Assembly (NCBI RefSeq): GCF_036324505.1
Contig: NC_086352.1
Span: 33,474,358-33,538,357, forward strand
Direction of reading: 5' to 3'
Source of the DNA: Eleginops maclovinus
Taxonomy: Eukaryota; Chordata; Actinopteri; Perciformes; Eleginopidae
Length of the DNA: 64,000 bases
Below, in pieces: positions 46,078 to 62,463 of the stretch (within the stretch, counting starts at the first letter, position 1; the number at the start of each line of letters is the position of its first letter). A program made the position numbers and the translations under genes. The notes beneath the pieces were generated by a model that did not search any database, had not been told where the DNA came from, and worked only from the letters and a program-made list of their open reading frames with translations.

Positions 46078-49000
46078 ATACTTTCGGATAGCTGTTAAAC
46101 ACATGATCCGTTTTTAATTATCAGCACAGCTTTGCTGCGTTCATGTTGTTTGGTAATACTTGCAGGAATGACCTTGCTGTCAAAACTTTAACGTGTTAGC
46201 ATTAGAACTAATTGTTTGCCTCTTTTTTATCTTTTTTCCCATGTAAAGAGCAAGCCATACATTAGGCAGACATCCAGCCAGTGGTTAAACAATGCTCGTA
46301 GGATTTAGAATTGCAAAAACATTATTTATTGAATGAACTGTGTTTGAAGGGAACAAGCCATTAGCTTTACTTGACTCTGGGAACATTTGTTGTTAATGGG
46401 ACCTTCATTCAGGATGTCCAAACCTAACCCTACCTGCAACTTAATATGAATATTTTGAGCAGTACGTTCATAACTGCTATTTTTCTCACGGGACTTGAAT
46501 GCAGCTTTTATATTAAAGACAGCCTCCGTCCAAATGGCACTGCTGAGAAGAATTCCCTCCCAACCCAAGAGGACGTCCTCTCTCCTGCCGACACTAGAGG
46601 TCAGATAGGCCTTTTACCCCTTTTCGCTGCACAGTTATATACAAATGCAAGATTTATTGATGTACTGTTTTTAACGCGCAACATGGTCGAGCACATGTGT
46701 TTAGTTTGTTGAGATGAACAGCAGAAGGTTTTGGAAGACCTTCTGTGTCATCGATTTGTACTCTTCTTTTGTACGAGCACCATTTTGCTCCTCGTTACAT
46801 TTGTTATGACTATGTACAAAGTGTCAGACAGTGCTCAGTGGCATTATTCCTGGAAGCACAAGTCACATTATTATTCATTCCAATGAACTGGAGGTCTTAA
46901 AGCTGTATTTGGCTATTTAGAGGATAACCACAAAATGACGTCATGCTCCATCTCCTCACGCTGACATGATACTTCGGGTTTGCCCTCATAACCGTGAGAG
47001 AAATATTTTCAACACCATTTTTTTTAATGAAAATGATTCCTTGAGCTTTATAAATTGATTGTTTGGTGTTTGTCTTACGGAAGATGTCGGCACAAAAAGT
47101 TGAAAAACCACAGACTGAATATCAAAGTAAATCTACAGTAGTTACCGTTACATCAGCCATTGGTTTGGACACTACCGTTTCATGCCTCAAATGTTCTATA
47201 TTGGTTGTAACCATCTTTTATGATACATGTATTTGGAGGAGAGGTACTTTAGGAAGTGGAGAGGAAGCAGGCCGGGCAATGCTAGGTATTGTTAGCATAA
47301 CAAGCACTAAATCACCAGCTAACGCTAGTTCTGTTTATTTAGTCAATTATGATCCCAACTTTAACCCATTCACAGTCTGTTTTGAGTACATGGAAGTGAA
47401 CTGTAACTGCTCTGTTGCCTGAAGTAGTTCTTGTTCAGCATTTGGCTTTATTTTACGTCACCCTCTTCAAGATAATGAAGACCAAAAATCCAGACGGCCG
47501 AAATGCTAAACTCCAGGCTTCACTAGCCAGTGGGTTACTTCATGGTTGCTGTTTCCACCTCTTGTTTAAAGTCTAGTCTAGGATTTACCAGATAAAAGAC
47601 ACTTTGATTCGTTTGCTCAAACATTATTTGCCTGGCGGATATAGGCCTGAGAGTCAGAAGCTAACTGCTAATGTTTGCTCAACTTGTAAGTTTGAAATGT
47701 CCCTTGAATGGAATTCTTCATTAGGTTTAAATATATGTAGTTATAACAAACAAAATCAAAAAAATGATCTCAAAATATGTGGCTAAACATTTAATTAAAG
47801 TCAGTTTATGACTGATTCTACGACGAATTGGCAAGGTAAACAGCTGATGGTTAAAACGGTTAAGGTTAATGGTAGAAAACATTTGGGAAAATGTATGTAC
47901 ACTAATTGGCGAAGTATATTATGTAGAGATAGTATTTTTTAGACATTTTAATTGCGGAAATGCTACATTTGATACCTTCTAAAGTTGTGCACTGAAGACG
48001 GATTTCAATGATTAGTCACGTGTAGTAGTACTGAAATGTGCATAGTGTTCTTATATAAACCAGGAAACGGCATCTTGACACAAAGGTGAATCGTTCCACA
48101 CTCATATCACTATGGGCTCATTACTTAAGGGGTCACTGCATCTGGCTGAAGTAGGAATTTTGAGCTTCTTAAACACCCTTAAAAGCAGTGCCCGTGTTTT
48201 GCTCACACCACAGTGACAGCTTTACGGCCTTACATCCTCCCAGCCTGCTTCAGGACTCCCTCAACTATCACTGACATGTTTCAGATTTCCATCAGCAGAT
48301 TCCTATAAAGCAGAGTTTCCCAGAAAGGCAACACTGTTCATATTTTATTATCTTTCCTTTATATAAAGCTTTCAAATCATTGGCATTTACATAAAGCTGC
48401 AACTCTTTACTGATCCAAGCACAAAGACTGAATAATATTTTGTTTTGTATTTATCAATCTGCAAAAAATAACATGTGGGAGTGACTGGATGCCCCTTTTA
48501 ATGTACTGTAGTCTGAAAGGAGCAGTCACATGTACAGTCCACACTGTGTCAAATCCTGCCCCCTGCTGTAAATATATCAAACTACCCCTGATTTAAGCCC
48601 TAACCCAGACTTATAGAATGTATTGTTATTTTATTTTCCATTGATATATAATCACTTTTAGGTCAAAATGTTGTTCTGTTTTCTCGATTCATGACAATGC
48701 TTTTAATGTGTCTAAAGGGTTTTATCAGCCCACAGGGGACCACCCATCACAAAGACAGTGATGTATTTTATCTGATTGTCATCATTTGAATTGTTTGGTG
48801 TACTAGAAACGATGAATTTGAATTTATTTTTGCTGTATCTGGGAAACATCTCCTAACACAGACTACAAAGACATTTTAACACAGGAGATTTAGCTTTTTT
48901 TGGAATATGACTCTCTTTTTGAGCAAGGACTGCACATTTTATTTTTTACCAAATCTTAATAATCTGTATGTAAGTAGGCCAGTGTTGATATCTAGTGATA

Positions 49001-49540
49001 GATGCTGTGACAGGGCTGCGGAGCTAGTGTTAGCTACAATGTGTGTTTTCCCTCTTAATCTCTTATAAGATGATGTCACATGTGAAGCCCCTCCCAGGGC
49101 GTCCCCCATGAGATGTCCCCTTCCTTGTGTGTCATGTTGTATTTTCAGCATCAATTAAACACTGCAAGTTGTGACATGCTAATATCTATTATATCATGTG
49201 TCAAAGCACATTTCACAACATGTGTGAGTGTTTATGCATGTTTAACCGATTTGTCTGTCTCTGATATTCTGAGTCGGGTTTTGGTTCTACTAAGTGCAAA
49301 TAAATGCAAAATGAACTGCCTGCAGCATTCAGACATTAATTGTAAATTATTTATTTTGCTTCAGGTTGGGAATTTTGATTCAATGCACTATAGAAACACA
49401 ATATATACCACTAAGCTTGTATTATAGCCTATTTTGTGGTCATATACTTTTAGTTGATAATGTGCGATCATGGGTCAAAAAGGATGTGTCAGTTTGATGA
49501 TAATAGAAATATTGCAAAAATAAAATATGTATATCCTTTA
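46078..49540 (+). other. ano1 3' UTR and downstream intergenic DNA, end not fixed
   Basis: No coding signal. Possible poly(A) hexamers on the plus strand are ATTAAA near 46511 and 47794 and AATAAA at 49299-49304 and about 49519. I cannot tell which is used, so the 3' UTR could be about 0.45 kb or over 3 kb. A short perfect hairpin (8-bp stem, cagaaggt / accttctg) lies at 46722-46745. Confidence 0.4.
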
Positions 49541-50566
49541 ATTGATACATATATAATAATACGGTGTTGGCAGATGTTTGGACTTTTTCTTTTTTTACAT
49601 ATTATACATATCTGAACTCGTAATTGAACTGATTTGCCCAATGAAACGCACAATAGAAATAGCCATTATGACTGACAGAAAGCACCTTGATTAACAATAA
49701 ACATGCCAGGGGTGTAACGATTGTGAGGAGAAAAATGATTACAAATCAAATCAAATAAATGTCAGGCTTGCAAAGGTTAAATGTTTTAAGTTTGTTTTGT
49801 TTGTAAATCAAAAAAGTAAATGTATCGTTTGATATGGACAGACAGCGCTACTAATTTTGCTAACTTTGTTGGATTTTTAAGAATATCAAATGAGTCAACA
49901 TAATAAGCATTTTAATCCAAATAGAACTGCAAAAACGAGATTCTTCAATGTATTCAGTAAATGCATGCCTCATTCTATTCTTTTTATTCAAGTTTTATAC
50001 AAACAACTATTAGAACTAGGGAGAAAAAAGTAGTAATTGAAAAAATATGAAAAAAAGTTGATACACATTCAAGAACAATTTATTTACATACAATCATTTA
50101 AAACAATGCAAACTGTACTGTACAGTGGAATACAATACTCCATATTGTATTCATATTTAAATAAATATATAATGTAAACAGAAAAATAAAACTAAACAAA
50201 AGGTTATAAAATACACATTTGTCTAATACACAACAACTTTTTATTGCGTTCTTATTTATTGTATTTTGTTATCATGGTGCCATATTGCTGTAGTTTTTGG
50301 TAGAGCTGTTCAAAACTTGGTTTGGATTTAGTCCATCCTTGTGCAAAAAATATAATATTATTTTCTATCCCATCATCTTCGAATGATATGCACATTTTAA
50401 CCTTAAATTGTATTGATTTTCCAGTTTTCCTTTTTGAATTATATTGCAGTGTGTGCTCTTCTTGCACCTGACATCAGTCATCCAGGTGTGTCTCAGAGCC
50501 GGTAGGAATCACATTCAAGGAAGTGACCAGCAGAGTTCCAAACACACTAAAAGATTTTCCCGTAAC

Positions 50567-50744
50567 CAGTGGTGGAAAGCAACTACAGTGTGTACATTTA
50601 CTCCAGTTACACTTTTTTTTGACATATTTGTACTTGACTTTAAACGTCTACTCTGCACTTAGGATGCTAATATCCTACCACTACTCAATTCATTTATATA
50701 AACATTCACCTTTACATTCAAACTCCAAAACTAAACAGGATAAA

Positions 50745-50790
<46 letters not shown>

Positions 50791-51041
50791 CTGTAATAAT
50801 ATAATACTGTGAAAAGATCCTTCCGCATTGGTTCTTCTGTTATAAAGACATTTCTCAGATCCTGTACTTTATATTATTCTGAAATGGGCCAAGGGCAGAA
50901 TGAGTACTCTTACTTTTTGTTTGAAGTATTTTGACGCTCATACTTTTGAACTTTTACTTTTTACTTGTAGTGGAGTATTTTAAGACGATAGTATTCATGC
51001 TTTTACTTAGGTGAAGGATCATAGTACTTCTTTCAACACTG
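50567..51041. mobile_element. hAT-like nonautonomous element, copy 1
   Basis: Starts cagtggtggaaag and ends ctttcaacactg (inverted match with two mismatches); the interior is full of tacttttacttttt-type words. This is a very common fish repeat. Contains the (AT)n tract at 50748-50789. Confidence 0.7.
50748..50789. repeat. (AT)n microsatellite
   Basis: About 21 AT units inside the hAT-like copy. Confidence 0.95.
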
Positions 51042-51233
51042 CCTTTAGCCAGTGAAGGAGATCAGCATTATCCTGCACAATAATCAATAACTCATCTTTT
51101 CTATTGTTTTTTTGTTTATTCATTGCATAGTTCATGTTTAAAAAGTATATGGTTTTCCTTGTAAAGAAGACATGTCCTTACTCCTTACTGCTTTTAATTA
51201 ATGTTTATGTGTAGATGTCGTAATTGTACAAAG

Positions 51234-51745
51234 CTTGGAGAGGTTGAAAGTAACTAAGCAGATTTACTCAACTACTGTACCTAAGTATAATTTTGAGATA
51301 CTTGAACTTTAATTGAGCATTTTCATTTTATGCCACTTTGTACTTCTACTCCACTAAAAATCAGAGGTAAATATTATACACATACACCACTACATGTACT
51401 TAGTTAAAGGCAGATCTGGATGAATGATGGTAAATATAATCAGCCCTTAAATCAGACTTTAGTTCACCTGGAGTAAATCCAGCAGCTACCCTGCAGTATA
51501 CAAAGCCATTCAAACTAGCTGCACCTTTACCAGCTCTGAGAACACTTTAATGATCAATCATTATAAAACATATCAGAGATATTATTCTGAAATGGACCAA
51601 TCAAACAATGACTACTTTTACTGTCGCTACTTTAAGTACATTTAGATGAGAGTACTTTCTACTTTCACTGGAGGAACATTTTGAATGCAGGACTTTTACT
51701 GTGAGTATTCCTACACTCTAGTACTTCTACTTTTACCAGCCCCAA
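51234..51745. mobile_element. hAT-like nonautonomous element, copy 2
   Basis: ggttgaaagtaactaag…ctactgtacctaagtataattttgagatact…cttctactccacta matches the same fish repeat; ends are decayed. Confidence 0.65.
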
Positions 51746-51790
51746 CATTTGCATACACCAGCTACTGGAAACACTAAAGCTAACACTTAC

Positions 51791-51903
51791 CTCTCCGTAA
51801 CGTTGCTCTCCAATCTCCGACCAACTGGCTGTTCTTCAAATTCATCGGTTTCCTCCTCCGATAAAGGCTCAAACATGTAAGGTTGGATGCCAATAGCCTC
51901 CAT
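51791..51903 (-). other. Orphan first-exon-like segment resembling fish P2X7-C-terminal-domain genes
   Basis: Minus strand ATG at 51901-51903 opens 37 codons plus two nt ending at donor gtaagt (51786-51790). It reads MEAIGIQPYMFEPLSEEETD then EFEEQPVGRRLESNVTE. The IQPYxFEP…acidic…RL pattern is what I know from the start of many teleost proteins that continue with a Cys-rich P2X7-type C-terminal domain. I see no following WCxCGxC exon to the left; the DNA there is transposon. A second short ATG exon (MAASEPTE) with its own gtaagt donor lies at 51934-51957. Probably a truncated copy, or a gene broken by insertions. Confidence 0.4.
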
Positions 51904-52356
51904 GGTTCATCTATCACAGTGAACTTCACTTACCTCTGTGGGCTCTGAGGCAGCCATGGATCAGCCAATCAGAGCAGAGCTCGTCATAACCAAAATTATA
52001 TACCTTCTTTGTAGACATCAGAAAACAATTCAAAATACCAGATAGATGCTTTCTATGGCACTTTAAACTAAGGGAATCACTCCTCAGTTTTATAGTATTT
52101 TGTTTCAATTAATGTATCATATCTGAACAATAAAACGGGAAAAATCCGTTTATTAATGTATTGGAAACCTTTTTCATGATCTCCAATTCATTATTATTAT
52201 TATGAACACATTAAAATGAAAAGAGACGGATTGAGTATCTGTCTGCAGGAACAGCTTTCCCGTTTACATTTTTAAGAATGGTTTTTATCTTTTTTTGAAA
52301 ATGAGTTATTTCATTAAATGTATTTGGGTCTACAACAAATGATTAACAGAGGCATC

Positions 52357-52499
<143 letters not shown>

Positions 52500-52809
52500 C
52501 GGGACAGAGCTGGCTGCTGTCAGATGATCCAGCTGTACCGGCGTCATCACAAACGGACGTCGCTTCACGTGACGCTTGGAGGAAAGGCTGTCCCATTGCT
52601 CTAAAACTTCTTTGCTCCTCTCTCTTTGCGTGGTTTCCGTGGGAGGGGCGACAAATAGACGCAAGTGAGGGACGCAGGGATGCAAGTTAAGAAGTACCAA
52701 GTACCCGCAGACAGAGCAACAAGCGGAAGTGAAAGTGAAATCGTGCTTACTCCCCCTTCAGACGGACTGCTCGGTGTCTCTGGGCGGAGGTTCACCGTGA
52801 ACACCGAAC

Positions 52810-53110
52810 ATGAGCTCTCTAAAGTTCAACAGCATGTTGCTGGACATCTCTGACCAGCTGACGGATAAGCAGCTGGAGGGCATGAAGTTCCTGTGCCGGG
52901 ACATGGTGGGGAAGCGGGACCTGGAGAAGATATCCAGCGGGGTCCGACTCTTCCAGTTGCTTACCGAGAGAGGGAAGCTGGGAGCCGACAACACCGACAT
53001 TCTGAGCGGCTTCCTCACCCACATCCAGCGACAAGACCTGGCGGGGAAGTTGGAGAGCTTTGAAAGTCAGTCAGGAACCACCGACAACCTGCCGGACAAA
53101 GAGGAGAGAG
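52810..53110 (+). CDS. fadd: fadd exon 1: death-effector domain
   Basis: 100 codons plus one nt. Encodes MSSLKFNSMLLDISDQLTDK then the DED core. The donor is GAG|gtgggc after EER. An overlapping out-of-frame ORF begins upstream at 52665. Confidence 0.94.
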
Positions 53111-53710
53111 GTGGGCTGCAGTCACACTGCTATATACTGTTTGTAGTTTCAGGGGGAGTTACCTTCTTCTGGGACTACAACTCCCATACCATTGTCTGTA
53201 CACATTAGCATTGGTGTATAGTAGCCTAACTACAATGCTCTACAGAAACTATTGTACTGTACTGAAGTATTTTTTTATGGTGCTTTACTTGAGTATTTGA
53301 ATTTCCTGTTGATATACTTCTACTACATTCAGGCAAATACAGTACTACTTACTCCACTACATATATTTCAACATTCAAAGGTTTTAACTATTTTTATACT
53401 TTGAGGAAATTCGCTATTACCTGTCAGTAGCCTATACTGTAAAATAATAATCCATGTATATTTTTATGAAAATGAAGGGTTGTTCACTGTTATTAGTACT
53501 TGTTGTAGTATAGTACATTTGATGCTATTACTTCAATACACAAGTCATTAGGTGATACGTATTTTAAATGCAGGACTTAAACTTGTATTGATTTTTTTAT
53601 TTAAAATAGTACATTCATTAGAAAACATGTAAATACAATATAGCAAAAATGGTTTAATTTGCCATATGAAAAATAGCTACAGCACAGTTTTTCCAATGAA
53701 TATCAGACTC

Positions 53711-53787
<77 letters not shown>

Positions 53788-54417
53788 ACACAATGGTGCA
53801 AGTTAAATGCAGAAAAATGTAAACTATATATAAATGAAAGACAATATGATTAAATAAAGCTAAATTTAATATTTAATACTGTACAGTGGAACAAAATACT
53901 GCATATTTTAATGATATACAAGTCATTATGTAAACTGTAAACAGATGTATGTGTATAAACTATTTCAGTACTTTGAGTAACCTGTTAGTAGGTAAAGTAA
54001 AAGAAAAAGAAAGAATAGTCCATGTACAGTATATTGTCCTGGGAACTGTGTTTGAGTAGATGAGTGTGTCTGAATTTATTAGAATTAGAGAAATACATAT
54101 GATTTCTCTCATGCCAGCCCTTAATGTCTCCTCCCCTTTCATCAGAAAAACTGGACATTGCCACAGAGGTGATCGTGGCGAATCTGGGAAGGAATTGGCG
54201 TAAACTGGGCCGCAGACTGGGCCTGACTGAGGTGAAGATAGACTCCATCTCCAAGAGGCATCCAACAGATCTGGAGGAAACAACCAGAGAGCTGCTGAAG
54301 GAGTGGAGGAAGAGTCGCGGGGCCCAGGCCACAACACAGGAGCTGATAGAGGCCCTGAGAGCCTGCATGTTGAACCGGACCGCTGATCAAGTGGAGGACA
54401 GACTCTCCTCGTGTTGA
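52810..54417 (+). CDS. fadd: FADD, Fas-associated death domain adaptor, two exons
   Basis: Cytosolic adaptor that links death receptors to caspase-8. Exons 52810-53110 and 54146-54417 (donor gtgggc, acceptor ttcatcag) join through a split Glu codon to 190 residues. Residues 1-85 are a death-effector domain with KFLCRDMVGKRDLEK and the RxDL motif (RQDL, residues 74-77); residues about 101-185 are a death domain with NLGRNWRKLGRRLGL and KIDSI. The two-exon split between DED and DD matches human FADD. The start has A at -3. The protein ends soon after the death domain and lacks the serine-containing tail of mammalian FADD. It lies about 6.7 kb after the ano1 stop on the same strand, as in human 11q13. 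Confidence 0.95.
53240..53590. mobile_element. hAT-like repeat remnant in the fadd intron
   Basis: tgctttacttgagtatttgaatttcc, cttctactacattcag and actccactacatatatttca match the family of the copies at 50567 and 51234. Confidence 0.5.
53714..53785. repeat. (TG)n microsatellite in the fadd intron
   Basis: 36 uninterrupted TG units. Confidence 0.98.
54146..54417 (+). CDS. fadd: fadd exon 2: death domain
   Basis: 272 nt to TGA. Encodes EKLDIATEVIVANLGRNWRK and the remaining five helices of a death domain, ending DQVEDRLSSC. The conserved Trp of helix 2 is present. Confidence 0.94.
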
Positions 54418-54514
54418 TGAGACGCAGAACAGTTGAACAGAACTCTGAGAGCTGTGATTAAACTAGAAGAAAATGATACACAAATATAAAGAACTATGCA
54501 AAAGGGATTATATA

Positions 54515-54520
54515 AATAAA
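54515..54520 (+). terminator. fadd poly(A) signal
   Basis: AATAAA about 100 bp after the fadd stop codon, in an A/T-rich context; the only canonical hexamer close behind the stop. Confidence 0.6.
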
Positions 54521-56773
54521 TTGACTTATTGAATGTCAATGGTTTATTTTTTTTATCACAAGATGAAAAACAAAGAGCAAAACTTTAATTCCAAAGAACA
54601 AAAATACAGATGGCTTTAAAGTTAAACAAACACTAAGTAGGGAACATCCGAAAAAAGAAACAAGTTAAAATTATTGAAACAATCTACACATATGCCATCA
54701 GAAACCATTATGAAAGTGTATGGTATTAAAGAAGATTCTCATATTTGCCGTATGTGTTTCATTAGTTCCGTCTTATGTTGTGCACAGATAAGTACACAGA
54801 AGATTTGTAATATCAAAAGCTACACAGGGGAAGGGGTGCTGCTTTTAATACTGACTTCAAAACAGAGATGCAGTGATGAAGTAGGCTGACCCATAAATTA
54901 GCATCTCTTCGGCTGCCTTGACCAGCATAATGATGGGATTTTCTATTTGATTATTGCAGAAAATAAGTTCAGTCACAAACACGTGTTTATGATACTTACC
55001 CACATTTTTTTCAGCAGGATAATCTCCACACAAAAACACTACTTTTATTGTAGTTGAAGCATAAATTCAACAGCCAGAAGTAAAAAGCTAACGTTAGGCT
55101 ATAAATGAACTACACGATTAGTGACTGCAAGTCACCGCGAAGCTAAAGGTGGCTAACGTTTGCCGTGTTGCCGTTCAGCATACGTTTTTAAGACGTGTAA
55201 AAGCTTCAGACATTCACCAGGGGGGTATTTACTGACATACTGAATGTCGTAGAACATGTGAACATTTTGTAAGCTTGTGTTCACCACAGACCTTACTTCA
55301 GGCATCTAACCAAAACTAATTCACAAACCTGGAAGTGGTAAAATGGTGACTCACTTTTTTGATTTATGAGTCATTTCTGCTCAGCTCGATCAGAATGCAA
55401 TACTCTGTGTGCAATATCACCACATAGAAGTCTTTGTATTAGCATCCAGACATCAGATGATAGGTTATTAAGAGGAACAGTCAGGCATTTGGGGCACTTG
55501 TATTCTTTTTGGTAAAAGCGTACTATAAAGCATTTCCTTTTATTTGAATTACCATCACCTCTCTTCTACTAATCAATGAGCATTGCTCTGAGCCCCCTTG
55601 GTCTGGGTCCAGACGGATGGGGGGGGGGGCAGGATGTCAGAACGGGGCTCTTTGACTTTGTTTCATGTCTTACAACATGTTTTGTTTTTTGCATTACATT
55701 TAGTCATGATGATATTGTGAGTTAATATTCAATATTTAGATTTTAAGAAATATAATTTGACACACTAGGAAATTACAAATGGTTATATTTTATTTACATA
55801 CTGTGCAATGCTTCTTTTCAACAGATGATTATTTCTAAACACTATACTATGACATTTTCAATATTTCTCAACATACTATGACTTTTTTATATTTTTGTTA
55901 TACTACATTATGACTTTTTTCACTATACTGTTAAATGCAACCCCCCCCCCAACACGGTTTATTGTTTGTATTGATCAAACAAACAGGACACAATGTGGGT
56001 AAATCATTGCTGAGGGCCTAGTTTGTACCTTTTTGATAAACCAGACTGGCTGTTCTCAGTCTTGGTGCTAAGCTAAGCTAACCAGCTGCTGCCTCATATT
56101 TTGCAGATATGACAGCGCTATAGTTCTCAGCTGCATATTTTCCTAAATGTAATGAATGAAATGTAATTCATTGTAATGCTGAAATAGTTTTATTTTCTGA
56201 TCAAAAGCAATCAAACCAAATATGAGAATGTAATGAAATGCTATTTGAAATGAAATTTCTCTTTAACATGTGATGCTCATATAGTACATTTGCAGTATGA
56301 CCCCATCTGCTTTCCGTCTGAAATCCTCAGGGCCTTAATTGCCTGTTTTGATGTCATCAGGACAGCGGGTCAAAGGTCATTGTCAGTTTCTGCAGAAGAA
56401 ATGCATGTCATTAGAGGAACTTTTATAGACAGTTGCTTGCTGTGTTACTATTGAAGTGATGTTGAGTTTACATTGAGGTGTGATTCATAAGTATGCCTCA
56501 AAACAATACTTATGCACATCTGTACATCTCTCTCTAAAGATTCCTCCTGTCGTCCTGGCTGTGAAGAGATCCCTGTGTTTCTGATATGAATAAAAACCAC
56601 CAAGGTTTATCTGAAGTTAATATGTCTGGAAAAGACAAATCAACATGATGTGCTCCCAAGGTAGCCTTTTTAATATACAAGTCCCTCTGTGTGTCCCTGA
56701 ACACGTCCTCACAGTTGAATAGTGTTGGGGAGTCGTTAACGACATCTAAATACATTAACAGGGCAACTACATT
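54521..56773. other. Intergenic DNA between fadd and the astacin gene
   Basis: The two genes converge here. G10 and C10 runs (55619-55630, 55941-55950), an inverted SINE-like copy at about 56060-56110, otherwise nothing recognised; no PPFIA1-like exon. Confidence 0.5.
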
Positions 56774-56779
56774 TTTATT
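56774..56779 (-). terminator. Candidate astacin poly(A) signal
   Basis: AATAAA on the minus strand about 210 bp after the stop. If used, the 3' UTR contains the long (CA)n tract at 56866-56962. Confidence 0.45.
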
Positions 56780-56863
56780 TGTAAATAAGTTAAGTAGTAA
56801 AAATGCATTTTAGAGGAGGATGTGAGTTGGTTTTGCTGCCAGCATCGCTTAACTGTGAATGTG

Positions 56864-56963
<100 letters not shown>

Positions 56964-56985
56964 TTCCACCAAGCTGAGCCCTGGT

Positions 56986-62205
<5,220 letters not shown>

Positions 62206-62408
62206 GGCTGCAGCACTGTTTAATTGCTAGAGAGCAGACGGATAGGAAGTGAAAACATCATTCAGAGAGAATACATGAATGAAACATCTTTATAAAAGCT
62301 TTTCATCACAATTAAAAATCCATTTAATTTGCCAAAGTCAGGCTTTAAAGCCGCTGCTGTCAGATGGAAGATTAAGATTCTGGTATTAAAGGAGGATTGT
62401 GATCCTAC

Positions 62409-62430
62409 CTGAAGCTCCACAGACAGAATG
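62409..62430 (-). other. Astacin 5' noncoding exon (start approximate)
   Basis: On the minus strand a TATA box is followed about 25-30 bp later by a short segment ending TTCAG|gtaggatc, a good donor. A matching acceptor (ctctctag) at 62227-62230 would join it to 21 nt of leader before the ATG. The transcription start is inferred from the TATA position. Confidence 0.5.
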
Positions 62431-62455
62431 AGTGTCTCGCTGAAGTCAGCTAAAG

Positions 62456-62463
62456 TTTTTATA
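62456..62463 (-). promoter_or_regulatory. TATA box of the astacin gene
   Basis: TATAAAAA on the minus strand (context CAGTATAAAAAC), about 250 bp of genomic DNA upstream of the ATG and just before the proposed noncoding exon. A strong TATA fits a tissue-restricted secreted enzyme. Confidence 0.6.
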
